From Rhodococcus sp. Leaf247 (lineage in GTDB: Bacteria > Actinomycetota > Actinomycetes > Mycobacteriales > Mycobacteriaceae): a stretch of DNA of 64,000 nucleotides. The number at the start of each line of letters is the position of its first letter. Position 1 is the first letter of the stretch. The notes under the pieces were generated by a model. That model was not told where the DNA came from, searched no databases, and saw only the letters and a list, made by a program, of their open reading frames with translations. Made by a program: the position numbers and the translations under genes. The DNA lies in contig NZ_LMRP01000001.1 of assembly GCF_001426185.1 (NCBI RefSeq), positions 483-64,482 on the forward strand. The letters run 5' to 3'. Shown here in pieces: positions 39,179 through 46,126 of the stretch.

Positions 39179-40657
39179 TCATGCTCCGCCGGACAGCTTC
39201 TCGCGCAGTGCGGCGAGCTGAGCGTCACTGGCGAGCGATCCGCCGGTGGACTCGGGAGCTGCTGCAGCCGGTGCACCCTGTGCAGACGGGGTACCGGTCT
39301 CGGAGGAGTAGCCGGCCGCTGCGTTGGCAGCTTCCTGCGCCTCGTCCGCGGCGGTCTTCTCCATCTGAGCGGTGTGCATCTTGTGGCGACGCTCCGCCTC
39401 GGCGTAGCGGCCTTCCCACTCTTCACGCTGCTTGTCGAAGCCCTCGAGCCATTCGTTGGTCTCGGGATCGAAGCCCTCGGGGAAGACGTAGTTGCCCTGG
39501 TCGTCGTACGAGTCGGCCATGCCGTACTTGGACGGATCGAACTCGGCGGCGTAGTCCTCGTTGGCCTGCTTCAGCGACAGCGAGATACGGCGACGCTCGA
39601 GGTCGATGTCGATGACCTTGACCAACGCGTCGTCTCCGACGGTGACGACCTGGTCCGGGACCTCGACGTGGCGCTCGGCCAGCTCCGAGATGTGGACCAA
39701 GCCCTCGATGCCCTCTTCGACCCGCACGAATGCTCCGAAGGGAACCAGCTTGGTGACCTTGCCCGGGACGATCTGGCCGATCGCGTGGGTGCGGGCGAAC
39801 TGACGCCACGGGTCTTCCTGCGTTGCCTTGAGCGACAGGGAGACACGCTCGCGGTCCAGGTCGACGTCGAGAACCTCGACGGTGACCTCGGTTCCGACCT
39901 CGACGACCTCGGACGGGTGGTCGATGTGCTTCCAGGACAGCTCGGACACGTGCACCAGGCCGTCGACGCCGCCGAGATCGACGAACGCGCCGAAGTTGAC
40001 GATGGAGGAGACGACGCCCTTGCGGACCTGTCCCTTCTGGAGCTGGTGCAGGAACTCGCTGCGAACCTCGGACTGTGTCTGCTCGAGCCATGCGCGGCGC
40101 GAGAGGACGACGTTGTTGCGGTTCTTGTCGAGCTCGATGATCTTGGCCTCGATCTCCTTGCCGACGTACGGCTGGAGGTCGCGGACACGACGCATCTCGA
40201 CGAGCGAGGCGGGAAGGAAGCCGCGGAGGCCGATGTCGAGGATGAGACCACCCTTGACGACCTCGATGACGGTGCCCTTGACGGCCTCGTCCTTCTCCTT
40301 GAGCTCCTCGATGGTGCCCCAGGCGCGTTCGTACTGTGCGCGCTTCTTCGACAGGATCAGACGACCCTCTTTGTCCTCCTTGGTGAGGACGAGAGCTTCG
40401 ACCGCATCTCCCACGGAGACGACCTCGTTGGGGTCGACGTCGTGCTTGATGGAGAGCTCGCGAGAGGGAATGACGCCCTCGGTCTTGTAACCGATGTCGA
40501 GAAGAACCTCGTCACGGTCGACCTTGACGATCGTGCCCTCGACGATGTCGCCATCGTTGAAGTACTTGATCGTTGCGTCGATCGCGGCGAGAAAATCCTC
40601 GGCGGAGCCGATGTCGTTGACGGCTACCTGCGGCGAGGTGACGGTGGATGAGGCCAT
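39179..40657 (-). CDS. rpsA: 30S ribosomal protein S1
   Basis: mRNA-binding ribosomal protein. The 492-aa chain has four S1 OB-fold domains: GDIVEGTIVKVDRDEVLLDIG (about 35-105), the AVKGTVIEVVKGGLILDIG domain, VRKGVVSSIVNFGAFVDLGG, and GQIVPGKVTKLVPFGAFVRVEEG. A roughly 110-residue low-complexity tail ends in QLAALREKLSGGA, a conserved actinobacterial C-terminus that in mycobacteria has been linked to pyrazinoic acid and trans-translation. Four domains is the normal actinobacterial number. It is monocistronic between terminators and a divergent methyltransferase. Confidence 0.97.
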   Translation of the reverse strand: MASSTVTSPQVAVNDIGSAEDFLAAIDATIKYFNDGDIVEGTIVKVDRDEVLLDIGYKTEGVIPSRELSIKHDVDPNEVVSVGDAVEALVLTKEDKEGRLILSKKRAQYERAWGTIEELKEKDEAVKGTVIEVVKGGLILDIGLRGFLPASLVEMRRVRDLQPYVGKEIEAKIIELDKNRNNVVLSRRAWLEQTQSEVRSEFLHQLQKGQVRKGVVSSIVNFGAFVDLGGVDGLVHVSELSWKHIDHPSEVVEVGTEVTVEVLDVDLDRERVSLSLKATQEDPWRQFARTHAIGQIVPGKVTKLVPFGAFVRVEEGIEGLVHISELAERHVEVPDQVVTVGDDALVKVIDIDLERRRISLSLKQANEDYAAEFDPSKYGMADSYDDQGNYVFPEGFDPETNEWLEGFDKQREEWEGRYAEAERRHKMHTAQMEKTAADEAQEAANAAAGYSSETGTPSAQGAPAAAAPESTGGSLASDAQLAALREKLSGGA

Positions 40658-40900
40658 GTGGTGAGTTGCTCCGGACGGGTTGGGGTCGGTGGATGGATGT
40701 TCGGTCGGACAGACTCACGTTCTCGCGGACAGGACACGCGTACTGCCGTATCTTGGGCGCTGGTTCGAGAGCCAACGACGAACGCCTCCGGACACGCACC
40801 TGCGGATCGCTGACAGCGGGACCGGTGAGTACGCACGCGCGAAGGCGGACATTCGCGTATCGAAGACTACTCGGTGCCGTGTGCGGCGAGCAAACCCGGT

Positions 40901-40906
40901 TACGGT
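40901..40906 (+). promoter_or_regulatory. -10 element for leaderless methyltransferase mRNA
   Basis: TACGGT ends seven bases before the GTG at 40914. No Shine-Dalgarno is present. The predicted transcription start lies at the GTG. Confidence 0.4.
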
Positions 40907-40913
40907 GTTGCGC

Positions 40914-41804
40914 GTGTCCGCAGAAACCCCCGCCGATCTCGGTGACCAGACCACCGCGAGCACCGGTGAGCACGTCGATCCGCCCGCCTCCTCGCCTCGT
41001 CGTCGAGGAGTCGACTCGGTGACGTCGGAGCGCGCGTCGCGCTCCTGGTGGGACCATGATTCCGCCGAATACCACCGTACCCATGGGGAGTTCCTCGGCA
41101 CCGCCAGCGCGGGGGGAGAATTCGTCTGGTGCCCGGAGGGTCTGCACGAGGGCGACGTCCATCTGCTGGGTGACGTCGAGAACCGCGACGTCCTGGAGAT
41201 CGGGTGCGGATCCGCCCCCTGCGCCCGATGGCTGGCGGGACACGGCGCCCGCGCAACGGCGCTCGACATCTCCGCGGGAATGTTGGCGTACGGAGCCGAG
41301 GCGATCGCGGCGCGCGAGGCCGTGTCGCCGGGCAGTCCGGCACCCGCGCTCCTGCAGGCCTCGGCCGAGAACCTGCCGTTCGCCGATGCGTCGTTCGACA
41401 TCGCGTGTTCCGCCTTCGGCGCCGTCCCCTTCGTCGCCGACTCCGCGCGCGTGATGCGAGAGGTGCATCGGGTGCTGCGGCCCGGCGCACGGTGGGTGTT
41501 CTCGGTGAACCATCCGATGCGGTGGATCTTCCCGGACGACCCGGGACCGGTCGGCCTCACCGCGACGATCCCGTACTTCGACCGCACCCCGTACGCCGAG
41601 TTCGACTCGGACGGCACGGCGACCTACGTCGAGCATCACCGCACCGTCGGCGACCGCGTCCGGGAGATCGTCGCCGCGGGACTCACGCTGGTCAACATCG
41701 TGGAACCCGACTGGCCCGAATGGCTGGACCGTGAGTGGGGTCAGTGGTCACCGCTCCGCGGTGAACTGTTCCCCGGCACCGCGATCTTCTGCTGCGTGAA
41801 GTAG
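40914..41804 (+). CDS. Class I SAM-dependent methyltransferase
   Basis: A 296-aa methyltransferase with the SAM-binding motif VLEIGCGSAP (about residues 91-100), acidic ALDIS (motif II), FDIACSAFGAVPFV (motif IV region) and HRVLRPGARWVFSVNHP (motif VI). The first 45 residues are low complexity and probably disordered. The substrate is not identifiable; the UbiE/Methyltransf_11 class acts on small molecules, lipids or tRNA. It is divergent from rpsA, with 256 bp between. It converges on the dehydrogenase gene with a 5-bp gap. Confidence 0.88.
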   Translation: MSAETPADLGDQTTASTGEHVDPPASSPRRRGVDSVTSERASRSWWDHDSAEYHRTHGEFLGTASAGGEFVWCPEGLHEGDVHLLGDVENRDVLEIGCGSAPCARWLAGHGARATALDISAGMLAYGAEAIAAREAVSPGSPAPALLQASAENLPFADASFDIACSAFGAVPFVADSARVMREVHRVLRPGARWVFSVNHPMRWIFPDDPGPVGLTATIPYFDRTPYAEFDSDGTATYVEHHRTVGDRVREIVAAGLTLVNIVEPDWPEWLDREWGQWSPLRGELFPGTAIFCCVK

Positions 41805-41809
41805 CGAGA

Positions 41810-42940
41810 TCAGGCCCCGCGGACGACGTGCGCCGTCACCGTCTCGAGGAACTCGCTAGTGGACGCGAGCCCACCGATGTCGGCCGTACCCACTCCCGAC
41901 GCGATCGTCGTGTCGACGGCGCTGCGGATGCGTCCACCGACATGCGCGAACTCGGACGGTCCGTCGCCGGCCGCCAGGTGCTTTAGCATCGCCGCGACCG
42001 AGAGCAGAACCGCCGTCGGGTTCGCACGGTTGTGTCCGGCGATGTCCGGCGCCGCGCCGTGTGCCGCCTGAGCCATGACTTTCGAATCGGACGCATTGAT
42101 CGACGGCGCCATACCCAGTGACCCGGACAGCTCACCGGTGAGGTCGGAGAGGATGTCGCCGAACATGTTCTCCGCCACCAGAACGTCGAAGTCTCCACCC
42201 GACCGGACGAGCTTGGCAGTCACCGCGTCGATGTGTTCGTAGGCGACGCTCACGCTCGGGTGGCGTTCGCCGACCTCGGTGCAGACGTCCTTGAACAGAC
42301 CCGTGGTGAGCCGTAGGACGTTGGTCTTGTGGACGACGGTCACGTGGCGACGTCGACTCTCGGCGATCCGGAAGGCCTGCTCGGCGATACGTTCGCATGC
42401 CCTGCGCGTGAAGACGCCGACCGCGAGAGCGACGTCGGGCGTCGGCATGAACTCGCCCGATCCGACGAACATGTTGCGGTCCGCGTAGAAGCCTTCGGTG
42501 TTCTCCCGCACGACGACCAGATCCATGGTGGGCGACACTGCCTTGACTCCCTGCAACGCCTTCGCCGGCCGGATGTTGGCGTAGAGGTCGAACTCCTTCC
42601 GGATGCGCCCGCCGGGAGTGAGTCGGCCTCGCAGCTCCTCCGGGTACGAGGCGCTGTCGTGCGGTCCCAGCACCCACGCGTCGAGTTCGGCCAACGCCGC
42701 CATGGTGTGCGCGGGCACGGCATCGCCGTACTCGTCCAGGGCATCGCGGCCGAACGGCAGTCGCTGCCAGTCGATCCGAGGCGCCGACATCGATTCGACG
42801 GCCGCGTCGACGATCCTGACGGCACCGGGAACGATCTCCTTGCCGATGCCGTCTCCGTCGAGAACTCCGATGGGATGGCCACCGCGCGAGGTACCCGACA
42901 CGGACCCGGAACGTCGTTCGTTCGTCATGGCCGCCATCAT
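41810..42940 (-). CDS. Isocitrate/isopropylmalate dehydrogenase-family protein
   Basis: A 376-aa NAD-dependent beta-hydroxyacid oxidative decarboxylase. GVLDGDGIGKEIVPGAV begins the fold. RIRKEFDLYANIRPAK-type substrate residues, VVVRENTEGFYADRN, VVHKTNVLRLT and ENMFGDILSDLTGEL (metal-binding aspartates) follow, then HGAAPDIAGHNRANPTA. The ENTEG motif fits IDH/tartrate/homoisocitrate-type members better than classical LeuB. The precise substrate is uncertain. It starts at ATG 42940 or ATG 42928 (MTNERRSG). It is divergent from the 2H phosphoesterase gene with only about 8 bp between start codons. Confidence 0.85.
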   Translation of the reverse strand: MMAAMTNERRSGSVSGTSRGGHPIGVLDGDGIGKEIVPGAVRIVDAAVESMSAPRIDWQRLPFGRDALDEYGDAVPAHTMAALAELDAWVLGPHDSASYPEELRGRLTPGGRIRKEFDLYANIRPAKALQGVKAVSPTMDLVVVRENTEGFYADRNMFVGSGEFMPTPDVALAVGVFTRRACERIAEQAFRIAESRRRHVTVVHKTNVLRLTTGLFKDVCTEVGERHPSVSVAYEHIDAVTAKLVRSGGDFDVLVAENMFGDILSDLTGELSGSLGMAPSINASDSKVMAQAAHGAAPDIAGHNRANPTAVLLSVAAMLKHLAAGDGPSEFAHVGGRIRSAVDTTIASGVGTADIGGLASTSEFLETVTAHVVRGA

Positions 42941-42948
42941 TGCTCATC

Positions 42949-43491
42949 ATGGTGCAGTCGGTGGAGCTCCTCCTGGACTCCGGTAGTGACGAATCGATCC
43001 GTCGTGAATGGAATTACCTCGCGGAACTGGGACTTCCCAGCCAGGCTCGACACACGGGGTCGTCGAACCGTCCACACATCACGATCGCGGTCGCCGCGAG
43101 TATCGACGACGATGCCGAGCGGCGGCTGACCGCGCTGATCGTGGACGGACGAGAGAACGGTGCGTGGCGATTCCCCGAGGCCGTGCGGCTGGGCGGGCTG
43201 GTGATGTTCGGCGGGTCACGCGCGGTACTCGCCCGTACGGTCGTCCCGTCGCCCGAACTACTCGACCTGCACGCCCGGGTCCACAGGATCCTTGCCGACT
43301 CCCCCGGCATCCCCCCGCATCTCGAACCGGGCCGCTACACGCCGCACGTGACCCTCGCGATGCGTATGCGACCGGACGACATCGGTTCCGGGAGTTCCCA
43401 TCTGATCACCGACCTCCGCGACATCGAGGCGGAGGTCTCTGCTGTCCGGCGCTGGGACGGCGACGCGCGGGAGGACTGGCTCATCGGCTGA
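42949..43491 (+). CDS. 2'-5' RNA ligase/2H phosphoesterase family protein
   Basis: A 180-aa member of the 2H phosphoesterase superfamily. The two catalytic HxT motifs are visible as RPHITIAV (about residues 37-44) and TPHVTLAM (about 128-135). Family activities include 2'-5' RNA ligation and cyclic phosphate hydrolysis. The in vivo substrate is unknown. I chose the ATG at 42949. An in-frame TTG at 42940 would add three residues. Its 3' end overlaps the exporter gene on the other strand by 11 bp. Confidence 0.88.
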   Translation: MVQSVELLLDSGSDESIRREWNYLAELGLPSQARHTGSSNRPHITIAVAASIDDDAERRLTALIVDGRENGAWRFPEAVRLGGLVMFGGSRAVLARTVVPSPELLDLHARVHRILADSPGIPPHLEPGRYTPHVTLAMRMRPDDIGSGSSHLITDLRDIEAEVSAVRRWDGDAREDWLIG

Positions 43492-44371
43492 CCGTCACCA
43501 CCGCGGGGGCCGCGCGACGACGCGTCGTCACCAGAACGCCGACGATGATCAGGGCCGTTCCGATCACCGCGTTCCACGTCACCGCCTCCCCCAGCACGGC
43601 GGCACCGAGGGCGATGCCCACCACCGGGCTCAGATAGGTCACCGTCGACGCTGCAGCCGGACCCCACCCCGTCACGACGTTGGTCATCCACAGGAAGGCC
43701 AGGCCGGTCCCGGCGCAACCCAGTGCCAGCATCGACGCGACCACCGGGACGTCGAGGTGCACGGCCTGTCGGGCCACGACAGGCGTCGCCACCACCATCG
43801 CGACCGCTGCGATACCGATCTGCATCGTCGCCACGGCCAAGGCCGGTACCCGCAACGGGACGACGAACTTGCGCAGGTACACGAGAGCGATGCCGTACGA
43901 CGCAGTTGCTCCCAGACACGCCATCTGCGCGCCGACGCTGCCCGCGAGCCCGGCCTGCCACGGCGAGAACACGGCCAGGATGCCGACGAATCCGAGCAGG
44001 AGTCCGACCGACCGCATCGCCGTCGGACGCTCGGCAGGCAGCACCACGAATGCCAACACGGTGGTCATGAGCGGCGTCGTCGCGTTGAAGATCGCCGCCG
44101 TCGCCGAGTCGATGTCCTGCTCCGACCACGCGAAGAGCAACCACGGGACGATGCACTGGAAGACCGCTAGGAAGCACGAATGCGCCCACACGACACCGCG
44201 GCGCGGCAACCGAACGTGCATGACGCGCAACAACACTCCGAGCGTGAGTGCTCCGAGGACAAGTCTCGCGAGAACCACCTGGGGAAAGCTCAGGCCTTCG
44301 AGCCCGATCTTCATGAACAGGAAGCTGGCTCCCCAGACGAGTGCAGCAGCGACGAATTGGAGACCCAGCAC
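43481..44371 (-). CDS. EamA/DMT-family transporter
   Basis: A 296-aa inner-membrane protein with ten hydrophobic helices in two EamA repeats. The first repeat begins LQFVAAALVWGASFLFMKIGLEGL and the second ACLGATASYGIALVYLRKFV. Members export amino acids or small metabolites. Starting with GTG at 44369-44371, it lies one base after the stop of a small membrane ORF, so translation is probably coupled. The divergent GlxA-type regulator 210 bp away is a candidate controller. Confidence 0.92.
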   Translation of the reverse strand: MLGLQFVAAALVWGASFLFMKIGLEGLSFPQVVLARLVLGALTLGVLLRVMHVRLPRRGVVWAHSCFLAVFQCIVPWLLFAWSEQDIDSATAAIFNATTPLMTTVLAFVVLPAERPTAMRSVGLLLGFVGILAVFSPWQAGLAGSVGAQMACLGATASYGIALVYLRKFVVPLRVPALAVATMQIGIAAVAMVVATPVVARQAVHLDVPVVASMLALGCAGTGLAFLWMTNVVTGWGPAAASTVTYLSPVVGIALGAAVLGEAVTWNAVIGTALIIVGVLVTTRRRAAPAVVTVSR

Positions 44372-44372
44372 G

Positions 44373-44498
44373 TCAGAAACGATAGTCGCCGTGCTGGGTC
44401 ACCTCGTCGTGAGTGTCCGGTACCCGACCGGCCGTCGCGAGCGATGCCAGCAGCACCAGAACCACCAGGAACCCCGAGAGAAGAACGAAGAATGTCAT
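44373..44498 (-). CDS. Small single-pass membrane protein (41 aa)
   Basis: An ATG at 44496-44498 opens a 41-codon frame with one strongly hydrophobic segment, FFVLLSGFLVVLVLLASLATA, then a polar tail RVPDTHDEVTQHGDYRF. Its TGA is separated by one base from the GTG of the exporter gene. Such spacing suggests a cotranscribed leader peptide or a small subunit. I do not know a family for it. An in-frame start at 44582 would overlap the divergent regulator and is unlikely. Confidence 0.5.
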   Translation of the reverse strand: MTFFVLLSGFLVVLVLLASLATAGRVPDTHDEVTQHGDYRF

Positions 44499-44544
44499 GC
44501 GAGAAATAGTCCGCCGCAGCGCTTTCCGGGAACAGTGGCAGGAA

Positions 44545-44574
44545 TGACATATTTCATCGTTTTTCTGCCATACT
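44545..44574 (+). promoter_or_regulatory. Promoter of the GlxA-type regulator
   Basis: CATACT (44569-44574) ends six bases before the ATG at 44581. TGACAT (44545-44550) lies 18 bp upstream as a -35. The stretch is AT-rich compared with its surroundings. No Shine-Dalgarno is present, so the mRNA is probably leaderless. Confidence 0.5.
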
Positions 44575-44580
44575 GACTGC

Positions 44581-45579
44581 ATGTTGTCGAAGGTCGTCGT
44601 TCCCCTGCTCCCTCTGACGGAGGCGTTCGAACTGGGCGTGGCGTGCGAGGTGTTCGGATTCGACCGGTCCGACGAGGGACTGCCGGTCTACGACTTCTCT
44701 CTCGTGGCGGCGGTCCCGGATCCGATACGGACGCGCTTCGGCTACACCATCGACGTCCCGCACGACCTCGACCGACTCGACGACGCCGACCTGATCATCG
44801 TTCCCGCCGGCGGCACCTCCGTCACGTTCGACGGGTCCTTCACATGCGGCACCGAGCACACGTACGACCTGGAGCCACTCCTGAGCAAGCTCCGCGCGGC
44901 GGTCGCGCGAGGAGCACGAGTCGCCAGTTTGTGCACCGGAGCTTTCGTTCTGGGTGAGGCCGGACTCCTCGACGGACGCCGCTGCACCACACACTGGCGC
45001 CACGCCGACGCGCTCGCCGCTCGCTATCCGGATGCTGCTGTCGACCCGAACGTCCTCTACGTCGACGACGATCGGGTGCTGACCAGTGCCGGAACCGCGG
45101 CGGGTATCGACCTCTGCCTGCACATCGTCCGGTCGGCGCAGGGCAGCGCCGTCGCCAACGGCATCGCGCGGCGCATGGTCGTCCCTCCGCACCGCGACGG
45201 CGGACAGGCTCAGTACGTCGCCGTTCCCGTCCCGGTGTGCGACTCGGAGACGTTGGCACCGCTCATCGACTGGATCACCGAGAACATCCGCCTGGACCTC
45301 ACCGTGGAGGTCTTGGCCGCCGAGGTCTCGATGTCGCCCCGTACGTTCGCCCGACGCTTCCAGGCCGAGACCGGAACCACGCCGGCCCGGTGGATCAGCG
45401 ACCAGCGGGTCCTGGCAGCGCAACGCCTCCTGGAATCGACCGATCTCTCCATCGACGCGGTCGCCGAGTCGGTGGGGTTCGGATCGGCCGCGGTCCTGCG
45501 CCAACATTTCGTGAGGCTCCGGCGCACGACGCCACAGGCTTATCGTCGGACCTTCCGCGCGGTGCCCGTCCCTGTGTGA
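44581..45579 (+). CDS. GlxA family transcriptional regulator (DJ-1/PfpI plus AraC HTH)
   Basis: A 332-aa regulator. The N-terminal class I glutamine-amidotransferase-like domain (about 1-190) has the family block ASLCTGAFVLGEAGLLDGRRCTTHW split around a conserved cysteine. It probably senses a ligand without catalysis. The C-terminal AraC HTH pair (about 230-325) contains VEVLAAEVSMSPRTFARRF and IDAVAESVGFGSAAVLRQHF. It is divergent from the small membrane ORF and DMT exporter, which it may regulate. Confidence 0.92.
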   Translation: MLSKVVVPLLPLTEAFELGVACEVFGFDRSDEGLPVYDFSLVAAVPDPIRTRFGYTIDVPHDLDRLDDADLIIVPAGGTSVTFDGSFTCGTEHTYDLEPLLSKLRAAVARGARVASLCTGAFVLGEAGLLDGRRCTTHWRHADALAARYPDAAVDPNVLYVDDDRVLTSAGTAAGIDLCLHIVRSAQGSAVANGIARRMVVPPHRDGGQAQYVAVPVPVCDSETLAPLIDWITENIRLDLTVEVLAAEVSMSPRTFARRFQAETGTTPARWISDQRVLAAQRLLESTDLSIDAVAESVGFGSAAVLRQHFVRLRRTTPQAYRRTFRAVPVPV

Positions 45580-45681
45580 CCGGGTAAGAATGAAAACGCG
45601 GGGAATGCCGACCGGTGTGCGTGCGTTATGCGGGGCAGAAGGAACGTGCCGGCTATCGGCACCCGCGACGAAAGGATCCTT

Positions 45682-46056
45682 GTGGCAACGCAGACGCTGA
45701 CGCAGCAGAACTTCGACGAGACCGTGACCGGCAACGATGTCGTTCTGGTCGACTTCTGGGCCGACTGGTGCGGACCGTGCAAGCAGTTCGCCCCGACCTT
45801 CGAGAAGTCGTCGGAGCAGCACCCCGACGTGGTCTTCGGCAAGGTCGACACCGAGGCCGAGCAGGGGCTCGCCGCAGCCGCGAACATCCGGTCCATCCCC
45901 ACGTTGATGGCATTCCGTGAGGGCGTTCTCGTGTTCGCCCAGCCCGGCGCACTGCCCCAGGCTGCCCTCGAAGACCTGGTCGGGCAGATCAAGGGACTCG
46001 ACATGGACGACGTGCGCAAGCAGATCGCCGAGCAGCAGGCGGCCGACGCGAAGTAG
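45682..46056 (+). CDS. trxA: Thioredoxin
   Basis: A 124-aa cytoplasmic disulfide reductase with the canonical active site WCGPC (Cys30 and Cys33) in VDFWADWCGPCKQF and the cis-proline segment IRSIPTLMAF. A roughly 20-residue C-terminal extension rich in Asp/Gln/Ala exceeds classical thioredoxin length. The GTG at 45682 has AAAGGA upstream. An in-frame GTG further upstream would extend the N-terminus beyond the fold. A possible TAAGAAT -10 lies about 100 bp upstream. Confidence 0.93.
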   Translation: MATQTLTQQNFDETVTGNDVVLVDFWADWCGPCKQFAPTFEKSSEQHPDVVFGKVDTEAEQGLAAAANIRSIPTLMAFREGVLVFAQPGALPQAALEDLVGQIKGLDMDDVRKQIAEQQAADAK

Positions 46057-46065
46057 CGCACACAC

Positions 46066-46111
46066 CGACGAAAGGCGGGCACCGGGTGATCCCGGTACCC
46101 GCCTTTCGTCG
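46066..46111. terminator. Bidirectional terminator between trxA and polA
   Basis: A 21-bp stem with one mismatch, from CGACGAAAGGCGGGCACCGGG to its complement, with loop TGAT. It lies 10 bp after trxA and 16 bp beyond the convergent polA stop. The plus-strand side ends CCTTTCGTCG. Confidence 0.8.
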
Positions 46112-46126
46112 TCCTGCGCCGTCGCG

